Below are positions 22,461-33,861 of a stretch of 64,000 nt of DNA, piece after piece. Numbering within the stretch: position 1 is the stretch's first letter; every line of letters starts with the position of its first letter. Made by a program: the position numbers and the translations under genes. Origin of the DNA: Isoperla grammatica. Its lineage: Eukaryota > Arthropoda > Insecta > Plecoptera > Perlodidae. The stretch is from NCBI GenBank assembly GCA_945910005.1, contig OX246746.1, forward strand, positions 37,430,473-37,494,472, read 5' to 3'. Under the pieces are notes generated by a model. It saw only the letters and a program-made list of their open reading frames with translations. It had not been told where the DNA came from and did not search any database.

Positions 22461-22870
22461 CAGTGGCGTACGCAGGAATAATTTCGGGGGGGAGGCTGCT
22501 GGATAGGAAGTTACATCCACAAACGAAGTGGGTGTGGGGGGATGCCCCCCACTACTGCGCCGCAAGTGATTTTTTTGTAAATACATATTTTTCGCATGGT
22601 TTTTAAGTGTTTTAGAAGGAGCTTAGGTAGTTTGCTGAAAGGGATAATTGAATCAAATTTTTAAGAAAATCAATCAATTTATTACACTGTTGGTATAAAT
22701 TTAACTTTATTAGAGGTAAGTTGGCATTATAGTATTATTATTTCCTTCTATAAGTTACATTGACAAATTCGATGCAACACAATTAATGTTGTCATTAATT
22801 TTTGCGTTAACCTACATTTTTTAATAACATATCAGTTGGAACCAGGATTGCGGGCTTGGATACACCACTG
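22461..22870. mobile_element. 410-bp hAT-type MITE with 8-bp target duplication
   Basis: The left end is CAGTGGCGTACGCAGGAATA followed by a G run. The right end is TTGGATACACCACTG. Flanks GTTATATG (22453-22460) and GTCATATG (22871-22878) agree at seven of eight bases, an hAT-length duplication with one mutation. No transposase frame. Confidence 0.85.
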
Positions 22871-22989
22871 GTCATATGACGTTGGCCGAACAAGATACAT
22901 CGTACACTCGTCGTGGTCGTCATAAGGAAAACTAAACAAATATGGCGTGGGGGGGGGGGGGGGAGACATTTAGATTGCAAATACGGTAT

Positions 22990-23195
22990 GAATGATGATG
23001 ATAAGATTATATTTGGGGTGTAACGTATCATATTTTTGCAACGACGCTAATCGAGACGATGGGTGGGTGATCATGAAGATGAAAAAACGCCACATGACAT
23101 CCATGTCCAAGTCAGGATTCGAACCTGGAACGCAGAGACCGCGGTTTACTAGACCAACGTCTAATCGACCGCGGCCAACTGCGCTGGCACGGAAT
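22990..23195 (-). repeat. SINE family A, copy 3, minus strand
   Basis: On the minus strand: A-box region at 23186-23172, B-box at 23125-23115 (GGTTCGAATCC), the shared 3' domain ('cccatcgtctcgattagc') and an ATC-rich end at about 22995. This B-box is closest to the tRNA consensus of the three headed copies. Confidence 0.85.
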
Positions 23196-23346
23196 GAATG
23201 AAAATAATGAGAAGAGAGACAGAAGAAAAAAATGGAAAAGTGAAAAGCCTGAGTAAGACCATGATGATGAGCAAAGGGGAATCTTTACGGGTATCGAGAT
23301 CGCTATTAGGCTGCGGCCGCACTGACGGAGGGTTACTTAGATGGTG

Positions 23347-23465
23347 CAGTGGTTCCCAACCGGGGTGCCGTGAACCTCTGCTAGGGGTGCCGCGAACCTC
23401 TGCTAGGGGTGCCGTGAACCTCTGCTAGGAGTGCCGTGAACCTCTGCTAGGGGTGCCGCGAAATT
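23347..23465 (+). repeat. hAT-like terminus running into a 22-bp repeat
   Basis: CAGTGGTTCCCAACCGGGG at 23347 matches the well-known style of hAT ends. It is followed by four copies of a 22-bp unit GGTGCCGTGAACCTCTGCTA + GG. The opposite terminus was not found up to 25200, so this is probably a solo or decayed end. Confidence 0.55.
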
Positions 23466-25199
23466 TTCTTTAGAACTGAAAAAATCTTATTTCTGAATAT
23501 TTGAATATTTAAATATTATAATAATAAAAACAAATTTAATATTTGTAAACAGTCATAATTAGTAATATTTTAACAGTACAACGAAAACATATCTAAATAG
23601 TCCACCACGATTGAAATTTCATTGAAACGTATTACATCGAGGATGCAACATTTTGCACTGCACACTTTCACTTTCACCGTAAGTGTTAATTCGCTCAACC
23701 CCGAATAACAGTTCAGAAAACAGAATCAAATTTCTATGGCAGTTATCAACGTCTTATCTGTTTAAGCTAGCGCTTCAGCATTAACCAACATTAAATTAAT
23801 GCTATATTGAGGACACAAATTTTTAAATTTTGTTACAGTCAAACGGGACCTTTGTTCTCATTAATCGCTGTTTGGTTCACTAAAACACGTTGGAGTAACA
23901 TTACTAGTGATCATCGTCGCTTGTTTTTTCTCAAGACTTTACTTTGACAAGAAATGTTCTCCACCTCCTATCACCACTAATCGTCTTCAGTTTCTGTTGC
24001 GATCGAGCGTTGTATACGATGGGCCCGTGCTTTGAATGCCGCGTCTAAAAACATCCTTGCATGTAGCTTTATGACGAGAGTAGGTTATCACGCACGAAAG
24101 TATCCATGATTGAGAAAGAACGTACCGTAATATAACCAGAAAAAACTAGCAATCGAGTTACAGCTAACTGAAGTTATTGCAACATTGTGTTTGCTGCCAA
24201 AATTGTAATTGTGTTGTTACAAACTATGAATAAAATGCGAATATTCACCCGAGTGATTTACAAGTAAAGATCGCAGACCGTCTATAAAGTCAGTCATTAG
24301 TATAGGCTATGCTAGCAATCAATCAAACAATCAATCAATCAATCAAGCAAGCAAGCAATCAATCAATCATTTCAATTAATAAAGCTTTTATTCGTTTCTC
24401 TGTTCATATCATAAACAATAGCATAATACTAGATACAGTCATATCATAACATTGTGAATCAACTGTGAATGAGCAAGCGAGTACCCACATGAGCAGGGTG
24501 CTTGTGTGTGGGTGCAAGTTACATTTCAATTTAATTATAATCGACACCAAAATGCAATAATGTAACAAACGAATTCAATCGTTGGACAGACAAGCTGTCA
24601 AAAAATAAAATGTTCTGATGTTGGAAAATAAACTTTCAATACAAACAAAAAGCATACAAATCTTTCAGAATGTTGTTGAGTCCATTACTATCGCTACACT
24701 TGTTTTTCTTCAAAACGTTGCAATTTTATTATTTTGACAGCTGGTTTTTTGTCCATCAGTTCAATTCATTTGCTTCATTCTTAATTGTAATCAGGATGTG
24801 ACGTCAGTTGCGGGTTTCCTATTGGGCAGATTTAATACGATCTTGCTCTACTGTTCGCTTCTATAGATATGATTGATTTAACGACGAGGCAAGAAAAACA
24901 GATTGTGATGTAAGGATAGTTGAAGCGATGGTGACGTAATGAGCGATTTTGACGTCACATTATTATTTTATTATTTTTTTATTTATTTTATAAACACAAC
25001 AGAATTGCACAATTCCACAAAGTGTGTTTTGATAAAACAAACAAAAACGAAAACAACAAAACATCCAACAAATATCATATCATGTAGTACAAACAAACAA
25101 TGATGGTCGCATATACATGCCCCATATGTCACTGAATTAAAATGGCCTTTTTAAAAGTACGTATAGAGTCATTAAAAACACATAAGTCATATAAGTTGA
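23466..25199. other. No recognisable gene; short CAAT microsatellite
   Basis: A (CAAT)n/(CAAG)n tract lies at 24313-24368. TGACGTCA palindromes occur at 24799-24806 and 24950-24957, but nothing links them to a promoter. No motif-bearing frame was found. Confidence 0.45.
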
Positions 25200-26032
25200 A
25201 GAGACAGGCTGTCATGTCAGAGATAGGCTGTCATGTCAGAGAAAGGCTGTCATGTCAGAGATAGGCTGTCATGTCAGAGATAGGCTGTTATGTCAGAGAC
25301 AGGCTGTCATGTCCGAGACAAGGTGTCATGTCAGAGACAGGCTGTCATTTCAGGGACAGGCTGTCATGTCAGAGATAGGCTGTCATCTCAGGGACAGGCT
25401 GTCATGCCAGAGATAGGCTGTGATGTCAGAGATAGGCTGTCCTGTCTGAGACAGACTGTCATATCAGGGACAAGCTGTGATGTCAGAGATAGGCTGTCCT
25501 GTCAGAGACAAGCTGTCATGTCAGAGACAGGCTGTCATGTTAGTGACAGACTGTCATCTCAGGGACAAGCTGTGATGTCAGAGATAGGCTGTCCTGTCAG
25601 AGACAAGCTGTCATGTCAGAGACAGGCTGTCATGTTAGTGACAGACTGTCATGTCAGAGACAGACAGGCTGTCATGTCACGGACAGGCTGTACTGTCAGA
25701 GACAAGCTGTTATGTCAGAGACAAGGTGTTATGTCAGAGACAGGCTGTCATGTCAGGGACAGACTGTCATGTCAGGTACAGGCTGTCATGTCAGAGAAAG
25801 GCTGTCATGTCAGGGACAAGCTGTCATGCCAAAGATAAGACTGTCATGTCAGAGACAGGCGGTCATGTCAGAGACAAGCTGCCATGCCAAAGATAAGACC
25901 GTCATGTCAGAGACAGGCTGTCATGTCAGAGACAGGCTGACATGTCAAAGGTAGGACTGTCATGTCAGAGATAGGCTGTCATGTCAGAGACAAGCTGTCA
26001 TTTCAAAGATAGGCTGTCATGTCAGAGACAGG
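25200..26032. repeat. 19-bp minisatellite, about 43 copies
   Basis: The unit is close to GAGACAGGCTGTCATGTCA, with substitutions (GATA, AAGC, GGGA) and occasional indels. Since three units equal 57 bp, all three forward frames give the same 19-residue pattern, so long frames here are repeat artefacts. Confidence 0.95.
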
Positions 26033-26333
26033 TCCGGATATCGAGCCCAGTCGCTACAGAGACATTCGAGACATCCAGAACAAAACATCTTGATTAAGTA
26101 ATGAATGTGTTTATTTAGAAGTACAGGATGGACGTAGACCATTGAACATTATGAATGATTACTTTCACCGAAACTTTCTTATTACCAGAGTCCATGAAGA
26201 GCTGATGCTGGGTTTCTGCTCATTGCTCACATCGCTCGCATCGTTCACACTCACAGATACACTCACAGATATCAGGAACTCTCTCTTTCCGAGGAGTATA
26301 GCGTAACTATTACACGAGAGAGCAAATATCATC
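26033..26333. other. Spacer between two minisatellites
   Basis: About 300 bp of unique-looking sequence with a small 'cactcacagata' reiteration at 26248-26270. No gene seen. Confidence 0.5.
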
Positions 26334-26585
26334 CGCGCACTGATAGCGCTGAGGAACTGATAGCGCTGAGGAACTGATAACGCTGAGGAACTGATAACGC
26401 TGAGGAACTGATAACGCTGAGGAACTAATAACGCTGAGGAACAGATAACGCTGAGGAACAGATAACGCTTAGGAACTGATAACGCTGAGGAACTGATAAC
26501 GCTGAGAAACTGATAACGCTGAGAGCGCTGAGGAACTGATAACGCTGAGAGCGCTGAGCAACGATAGCGCTAAAAGCGCTGGCGC
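26334..26585. repeat. 17-bp minisatellite, about 14 copies
   Basis: The unit is GCTGAGGAACTGATAAC, with shorter 'gctgagagc' derivatives at the right end (26515-26585). Confidence 0.93.
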
Positions 26586-26699
26586 TGAAACCCTGAATGA
26601 CAACCCCGGACCCGCTCATCCAGACAATGTAAATACGTCTCCGTATAACTGCAAGTACGGCCTACTTATGCGACGAGGCTAATCGAAACTATCAAGGTC

Positions 26700-27076
26700 G
26701 AGCTGGCCAGCCGGGAAGCCGTGTCCGGTAGGCTCCCGATAGGCCCCCGGTAGGCCCCCGATAGGCCCCCGGTAGGCCCCCGGTAGGCTCCCGGTAGGCC
26801 CCCGGTAGGCCCCCGGTAGGCCCCCGTTAGGCTCCTGGTAGGCTCCCGGTAGGCCCCCGGTAGGCCCCCGGTAGGCCCCCGGTAGGCCCCCGTTAGGCTC
26901 CTGGTAGGCTCCCGGTAGGCCCCCGGTAGGCCCCCGGTAGGCCCCCGGTAGGCTCCCGGTAGGCCCCCGTAGGCCCCCGGTAGGCCCCCGTTAGGCTCCC
27001 GGTAGGCTCCCGGTAGGCTCCCGGTAGGCTCCCGTAGTTCCCCGGTAGGCCCCCGGTAGGCCCCCGGTAGGTCCCC
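26700..27076. repeat. 11-bp GC-rich minisatellite, about 34 copies
   Basis: The unit is GGTAGGCCCCC with CTCCC and GTT variants. It contrasts sharply with the AT-rich surroundings. The minus strand reads GGGGG-CCTACC-type repeats with closely spaced G runs. Glycine/proline-rich frames across it are artefacts. Confidence 0.95.
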
Positions 27077-27554
27077 AATGCAACAAACCATGGTAAAATG
27101 TAAAGGTTGATTTCCAGAGCATTACATTTATTTTAAACTCAAAATTAGAATACGATCGGGTGCGTACATATTTATTCAAGAAAAGTTTAGGAAAAGATAG
27201 TTAAATTTAATGATAGATTTACAAACAACAAAATTTATGCAATTTAATGGGGATTTATTTTCTACCACTTTTCCATTATTTTGAGTTCAGGGGGGCTATT
27301 TCTAAAACTTGTTACGGTGCCACTACTAACTTTGAGTGTATTCCAGATGGTCCGCCACAGCAATCAGCCAATAGCAAGTAATAACCACGTAGTGAATCGC
27401 CTTGTGACAACTTTCAGCTTGAAACGAGTATTAATTTCGCTTGAATATTCCAATGAGGAGCCAATAATGGTTTCTTCATCACTGTTATCGTACAAAATCA
27501 CCGTCTGGAATATCAACGTTGTCAAAATGTGATATGGAAAACCAAAATATAAAA
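27077..27554. other. No recognisable gene
   Basis: The 83-residue frame at 27281-27532 has no motif and no supporting context. Confidence 0.4.
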
Positions 27555-27559
27555 TAGGT

Positions 27560-27685
27560 AGTTATCGAATCCTGGCTTGGGTATGGATGGAATGTGATGT
27601 AGGCTTTCGCCTTTTCATATTCGCATCTTCTCACCTAATCATTGGCTCGATTAGCATTGTTGCCAAATATGTTAATGCGTTGCAT
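27560..27685 (+). repeat. SINE family A, headless copy
   Basis: Starts within the B-box ('tcgaatcctggcttgg') and carries the shared 3' domain ('ggctcgattagc', 'gttgccaaatatg'). It lies directly before SINE B copy 1. Confidence 0.65.
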
Positions 27686-27693
27686 TCTGTACC

Positions 27694-27950
27694 GATAGAG
27701 GTGGCTCAGCGGTAAGACGCGAAACTTTATTCCGAATGTCGCAGGTTCGATTCCTGCCACCGGCAGTCCTGACTGAAGGTTTTTTCCGAGGTTTTCCTCA
27801 GTCGTCAAGGCGAATGCTGGGACAAAGTCCTACTAACAGCCCTCGGACATTCCTTCCCAGCTATCCAAACACCCTACTATACCTAGTTACACCTGAAGAG
27901 GGGCACATCGGGTAAAGCTGGTGTGCACCCTTTAACAGGCATTCCTACGA
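27694..27950 (+). repeat. SINE family B, copy 1 (best preserved)
   Basis: The tRNA-like head GATAGAGGTGGCTCAGCGGT holds the pol III A-box, and GGTTCGATTCC at 27744-27754 the B-box. The body contains 'tccgaggttttcctcagtc', 'ccctcggacattccttccca' and 'cctgaagaggggcacatcgg', all repeated in the other family B copies. It ends in the ATT microsatellite at 27953. The head is folded like a tRNA but joined to unrelated sequence, so it is a SINE and not a tRNA gene. Confidence 0.9.
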
Positions 27951-27952
27951 AA

Positions 27953-28086
<134 letters not shown>

Positions 28087-29974
28087 CGTTATTTCGTGCA
28101 TGTGATTCAATCTTTCTTACAAACAAATTTAGTGTTGGACATGAATAGCTCAAAACGCGAGGCAATGCCCGGTTATGTTCGTATCTTTAAAATAACAAAT
28201 GTTGCTTACGTTTGGATCAAATTACATAATTTGAGATATTATTAAATTTGTCAAAATTTATCCCAACAGAAAACTGGGGGATCTTTTTTGGAGAATATCA
28301 CTAGATCTTGATAATACTTAGTTCTGTATCATTAAAAAATGATGATATTGCACGTAATTGTAAAGATTTACGAATAAAAACACGTTTACTTCTCACGTTT
28401 CAAACACTGTTGCAACTGCAGACATGATACCATGCTTCTAGTCAAGTCTCAAAAATGAATTAGTCAACACCAGTGAAATATTACTCATTGCTTATTTAAT
28501 TGCATTAATAATAATTACAATGCTCAATTAGACTTTCACCACCATAGTGTAACTTATTGATTAAGTTTGATTGCGAGTGAGAAATTTCATAATGTAATTA
28601 TTTCCGAGAGGTTAAGGTTAAAATTAAGATATTGTTTACACGATTCAGTAGAAAATACTTTGCTGTGACCCTGAGGTTGAAGTGTCTGCGGGGTGGGAGA
28701 GCTCCAAGTTTGTTTGTCACTACTAATTGGTAATTTGTATAGTTGTGTAAGTATGCAGGGTTTGCATTTTGCAAGATGAATAATCAGCATATCAATTTTA
28801 AAATAACATATCCCCAACTTAGAAGATCTTCCCCTAAAATACGGGTTTTCTTGATATTCATTACGAACAATAGACTTATTTTCATGGCGGCTCTGTATCA
28901 ACTAGAGCTTTGGAGCCGATAAACGTTCGGATATAACGTTTTCATCGATATCCACGAAGCCTGTGTTCAATTCACTAACAGTATTTTGATGAAATAGATA
29001 AAATAGTGAATGGGCGTGTTCTCAAATTACCGGTCTGAGTTGGTCGATTCTGTTTCAAGCCATCTTTGATTGAATATAAAGGGACGATTTAAAACAGCCA
29101 CCGGTCGTTGAAATATGGAGAGGAACGATATTTAATTTATATTTGTGCTTCATAAAGTAATCAATTCATCAGTGATTTCGTAGAATGTTCTTTTCGACAG
29201 ACGTAGTTCTAGCCATTGTCCCGTCGAAAGATTATCAATAACAAATACGTAACTTCACATTACCTCAACTCATAGACCTAGAGGCTTGACCTACATTGAC
29301 TGCCTATAAAATAAGGATTAACACATAGACCTATCTGCATCTTTTTTATTTTTGTGGATAAAAATGTACTTTTCAAAAAAAGGAACATGTTTTTCGAATT
29401 GCGCGCACTTCGGCACCCCCGACCAGCGACCTTGGCCAAAATCTTCGGTTGTGTATCATTCGACCGATCAGAGACCGGTCGCATTGCGGAATGCGACCGA
29501 TGGCGTCCAGACACTATAACGGAATGCTTTGGTCGCGACTGGTTGAGATTGCTAATACATTCAGCGGATCCAGCACTAAATTACTTAGCATTTTCTGATT
29601 TTATGCACTAAACATCTTTTATGCAACACGCAACATCAGCACAACTCCAGTAAATAGTAATGGGTTAGTAAAACGGGTTACTTGCAGTTTTGTTTATGAT
29701 GGCTCCTGCACTTCAACAAACAGCGGAAGAGCCTTGACTCTCTTTGTTCCGTTACACTTTTGTTGGGACGCAAGAAGTAACAGTTTCGTGTTTATTACTC
29801 TTCCATCACACCTCATGCTAGCTTTGCAACAAACAAACTTCCAGTTACGACAGTAGCTGCTGCCAAAAATCCACCAAGTTGTAAAAAGGGTTCTTTTTTC
29901 TTTTTTAAATTTTGATATCATTGGTCTGTGTTTCGTTCATGAGTGCGTTAATGATGTGTTATCTATCGTTTAAG
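28087..29974. other. No recognisable gene
   Basis: Frames such as 28587-28901 minus (104 residues), 29278-29514 minus and 29354-29611 plus show no family motif. A small palindrome 'ggtcgcatt...aatgcgacc' sits near 29477-29500. No mobile element end was recognised. Confidence 0.4.
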
Positions 29975-29978
29975 TTGA

Positions 29979-31240
29979 TCCCACGACCCAAGGTCCTTCG
30001 TGTACCGACTCAGTAGGGGTGAGGCCGCACAACGCGGGCAACTGAATGGTCCCACGACCCAAGGTCCTTCGTGTACCGACTCAGTAGGGGTGAGGCCGCA
30101 CAACGCGGGCCACTGAATGGTCCCACGACCCAAGGTCCTTCGTGTACCGACTCAGTAGGGGTGAGGCCGCACAACGCGGGCCACTGAATGGTCCCACGAT
30201 CCAAGGTCCTTCGTGTACCGACTCAGTAGGGGTGAGGCCGCACAACGCGGGCCACTGAATGGTCCCACGACCCAAGGTCCTTCGTGTACCGACTCAGTAG
30301 GGGTGAGGCCGCACAACGCGGGCCACTGAATGGTCCCACGACCCAAGGTCCTTCGTGTACCGACTCAGTAGGGGTGAGGCCGCACAACGCGGGCCACTGA
30401 ATGGTCCCACGACCCAAGGTCCTTCGTGTACCGACTCAGTAGGGGTGAGGCCGCACAACGCGGGCCACTGAATGGTCCCACGACCCAAGGGGAAGGTCCT
30501 TCGTGTACCGACTCAGTAGGGGTGAGGCCGCACAACGCAGGCCACTGAATGGTCCCACGACCCAAGGTCCTTCGTGTACCGACTCAGTAGGGGTGAGGCC
30601 GCACAACGCGGGCCACTGAATGGTCCCACGACCCAAGGTCCTTCGTGTACCGACTCAGTAGGGGTGAGGCCGCACAACGCGGGCCACTGAATGGTCCCAC
30701 GACCCAAGGTCCTTCGTGTACCGACCCAGTAGGGGTGAGGCTGCACAACGCGGGCCACTGAATGGTCCCACGACCCAAGGTCCTTCGTGTACCGACTCAG
30801 TAGGGGTGAGGCTGCACAACGCAGGCCACTGAATGGTCCCACGACCCAAGGTCCTTCGTGTACCGACTCAGTAGGGGTGAGGCCGCACAACGCAGGCCAC
30901 TGAATGGTCCCACGACCCAAGGTCCTTCGTTTACCGACCCAGTAGGGGTGAGGCCGCACAACGCAGGCCACTGAATGGTCCCACGACCCAAGGTCCTTCG
31001 TGTACCGACTCAGTAGGGGTGAGGCCGCACAACGCAGGCCACTGAATGGTCCCACGACCCAAGGTCCTTCGTGTACCGACTCAGTAGGGGTGAGGCCGCA
31101 CAACGCGGGCCACTGAATGGTCCCACGACCCAAGGTCCTTCGTGTACCGACTCAGTAGGGGTGAGGCCGCACAACGCGGGCCACTGAATGGTCCCACGAC
31201 CCAAGGTCCTTCGTGTACCGAGTCAGTAGGGTGAGGCCAA
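29979..31240. repeat. 71-bp tandem array, about 18 copies
   Basis: Units start 'cccacgacccaaggtccttc' and end 'gcgggccactgaatggt'. Copies are almost identical. One copy at about 30490 carries a 6-bp insertion (GGGGAA), making it 77 bp. Another variant, GCAGGCC for GCGGGCC, occurs at 30535 and clusters at 30820-31040. Proline/tryptophan-rich minus-strand frames are artefacts of the array. Confidence 0.96.
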
Positions 31241-31690
31241 TGGGTGGGGCCCACAATGAGGACCACTCAATGTCATCATCAGCACGCGGATAAATTTAAT
31301 TCAATAAAAAGGATTATGTCAGCAATTTTCGCAATCAAGGTTATTGCAGTGAAAGATAGGTGTGCTGCATACTTGCTACTTACCGGTTACTACACCGTGC
31401 AATTACTGGGAGAACAATCGCCTATTGCAGAGATGTGCGCGTGTTTATGTTCTAACATAACAGTTGCATTTGCATTTCATGAAGGGATCAATTTATGTAA
31501 TTTAAATAATGGGAATTGTTTTTATAGAAATAAAATAATGATTAGAGAAAATAAGGTTCCAACAGGTTGCATAACATGACTCGTCACGCAACAATATCAT
31601 GTTGGAGTGCGGCGCTCTGCTTTTAGCGAGTCATATAGGCATGATAAGCATAGTGCACTAATGATGCTGGATCTTCTTCTGTTCGATTGT
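31241..31690. other. No recognisable gene
   Basis: The 111-residue frame at 31244-31579 begins at the edge of the array. It has two cysteine-containing hydrophobic stretches but no domain I recognise. I do not support it as a gene. Confidence 0.35.
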
Positions 31691-31691
31691 G

Positions 31692-31879
31692 TAAAGCCTT
31701 AACCACAATGTTGGTATCGTGATCGTTATCGGGATCGGGATCACAAACGTACATTTACTCATGCTTAAACCTCACGGTTTAATTGTGAGCAGCGTCATAA
31801 GAACCATGTAAGTTAACTTTTTCACGATTTCCGTATTGTGATTGCAATCCCGATACCGACAATTGTGGTTGGGGCTTTA
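31692..31879. mobile_element. TA-flanked MITE, copy 1
   Basis: Inverted ends are AAGCCTTAACCACAA and TTGTGGTTGGGGCTT with TA on both outer sides, and the interior is palindromic with 'atcgggatcg' blocks. Related copies are at 34179 (interrupted) and 54968. TA flanks suggest a Tc1/mariner-type non-autonomous element. Confidence 0.7.
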
Positions 31880-32190
31880 GAGGCGACACTGACTTCATGG
31901 CAAGATGTCTTCCTAGAGAACGATACCGTTATTGTTATTATCACAGCACTCTAAAATGTGTTATGCATTCAAATTGAAAGCGCAAACATTCTTCCTGAAT
32001 CGCGAAATATCCCGGTAAATATATGACGTTGTAACTACTTTTAATCGTAGGATACCGTTCAAGGGTGGTATGTGGCTCTTTTCATGTTCGTACATTTATC
32101 ATGGTGTTTGTCCAGTTGGAATAGAACGTCCAAGAAGAAGTCTCACGCTCAGTGGTAGCATACGAGAAGTCGTCAGTACGACACCCACTG
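31880..32190. other. No recognisable gene
   Basis: Short unique spacer between two MITEs; no motif seen. Confidence 0.5.
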
Positions 32191-32193
32191 TTA

Positions 32194-32481
32194 TGGGCCG
32201 TTTACATAAATGACTAGTGATTATTGACTAACCCCCGTGTCTAAGCCACAGGCTTTTTCATTGGCTATGAGTTAGAATACTGCGCTCTGATTGGCTGTGA
32301 CTAAGGTTTACCTTGACTTGACTAACGAACTGAACATATTTCAATTCCTTAGTCAAGTCAAGACAAATCTTAGTCACAGCCAATTAGAGCGCAGTATTCT
32401 CCCTCCCAGCCAATGAAACAAGTCTGTGGCTTAGACACGGGTGTTAGTCAATAATCACTAGTCATTTATGTAAACGGCCCA
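32194..32481. mobile_element. 288-bp Harbinger-type MITE with TTA target duplication
   Basis: Near-perfect long terminal inverted repeats starting TGGGCCGTTTACATAAATGA pair with the far end. TTA flanks it at 32191-32193 and 32482-32484. Both arms extend more than 100 bp, through 'cacgggtgttagtc' and 'ttagtcacagccaat' blocks. No coding capacity. Confidence 0.87.
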
Positions 32482-32492
32482 TTACTGTTGGC

Positions 32493-33062
32493 GAGAGGCG
32501 TATCCAGGATTTTTGAAAGGGGGGGGGGGGTTTAACTCATATTATAGAGATTGGAACACAAAATAAACGGGGTATCCGGGGGACTTGCCCCCCAGAAAAA
32601 GTTTCTCGTCAAGGTCATTTTGGTGCAAATCTGTGCGTTTAACAGCGGCCAACTTATCTAAAATTACTAAATTCCTGGGAACAATTTTCTCCTGAAGAAA
32701 GGAAAAAAAAGCGTAAAAAGGGACCTAAAAATTGTTCATATTTTTTTTTTTTTTTTTTCATATTTTTAAACAATATAGCTACAATTGCAAATTTCACTTA
32801 TTCAAATTAATACTTTCATGGTTTTAGTTTAAATAATACTTATACACAATGATCATAAAGTGTAGTGTGTACACAATAACATTGATAGTGCATAATATTG
32901 CGTAATATCGTTCTCAAAACCAAAAAAATAAAAAAAATGTATTTGGTAGTAATACAGAAATACTGTATTTAATTCCATTTTTTTTCAATCCAATCCTATT
33001 TTCATTTTTCCTTTGCGAAATTGGGGGGGGGGGGTTGTCCCCCCCCCTTGGATACGCCACTG
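32493..33062. mobile_element. 570-bp hAT-type MITE with perfect 8-bp target duplication
   Basis: The left end is GAGAGGCGTATCCAGGA (two changes from the usual CAGTGGCG start). The right end is CCTTGGATACGCCACTG. The identical 8-bp repeat CTGTTGGC lies at 32485-32492 and 33063-33070. G runs sit near the left end (32520-32530) and next to the right end (33023-33034), followed by a C run (33039-33047). It abuts the Harbinger MITE with no spare bases. Confidence 0.9.
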
Positions 33063-33094
33063 CTGTTGGCTGTTCTGACTGACTAGAATGTCAC

Positions 33095-33250
33095 TGATTC
33101 TATTATCGTCATATAGCGAATGCTGGAATTGAGTCCTTTTAAGAGCCCTCGGATATTTCGTTGCAACTATTTAAATTCCTTTACATTAGTTAGTTACCTG
33201 AATAAGGGCATTATTTTATTACTAGTTTAGTGAAATAAATTTAAATCCCA
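33095..33250 (+). repeat. SINE family B, decayed body
   Basis: Contains 'gcgaatgctgg', 'gagtcctt', 'agccctcggatatt' and 'acctgaataagggca', matching the family B body. The head is lost. Confidence 0.55.
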
Positions 33251-33254
33251 AAAT

Positions 33255-33855
33255 TCACCACTAATTTGTCGAAAACATCGTGAAGGTTGGCGTACGTGGC
33301 AGGAATCGAACTCGTGCTTTACCGTACCAAGTCCTATCAGGCCAATTATTTGAGTCATAGCATCAATAAAGATGCTTGTCGTATAAAAAATTACTGGTGG
33401 ATTTAGAGAAAAATAGCCTTCAAATCTTTTTATAAGATCCTTATCATTTGGCAAGAACGGAATAACCCAACATTTTATGCTTTCAATTTAATTACTTTTT
33501 ATCGGAATTACATACATCTCAGGGTCTAGATTGTTATCTGATGTAAATATTTTATAGTCCATATTTTAAATGTTCAAGGACGACCTTGATGGCTTCTTCC
33601 ACCCATCAGATATGATTCTGGCAACACTTGTTCCATTACGAAACATTTCGTTCTATTGCCACACGTATCTTCATTTCGGGACTTGCATCGTTTTCACAAA
33701 TCATTTGATGTTCTTGTGGTTAAATGTCGATTTTTCAACTTTTTTAGTGTTCAAGAAAGGGGTACATACAAAAGAAGGCAGATTAAACATTGAACAAATA
33801 AGTATTAGCTATAAATAACCGTTTCGAAAGATAATCTTCGAGTTCTGGTTTAGAA
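33255..33855. other. No recognisable gene
   Basis: The frame at 33570-33818 has hydrophobic segments but no motif, start context or splice evidence. Confidence 0.35.
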
Positions 33856-33861
33856 TGAGTG

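Noticed and set aside
24799..24957. TGACGTCA sites as cAMP-response promoter elements
   Set aside because: Two 8-bp matches in the stretch, and others elsewhere in the window, without a nearby exon or TATA-like context are not enough.
26666..27091. Gly/Pro-rich collagen-like frame on the minus strand
   Set aside because: It is the translation of the 11-bp array, open in all three frames because 11 is not a multiple of three and stops are absent.
27694..27765. Functional tRNA genes at family A and B SINE heads
   Set aside because: A- and B-boxes are present, but the 3' half continues into a repeated SINE body and no proper acceptor stem closes.
29979..31240. CRISPR-like regular direct repeats
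   Set aside because: The repeats are contiguous with no unique spacers, no cas genes are present, and the surrounding DNA is animal-type.
31244..31579. 111-residue frame after the 71-bp array
   Set aside because: Starts at the array edge and has no domain or signal peptide. A frame this long is plausible by chance in this amount of sequence.
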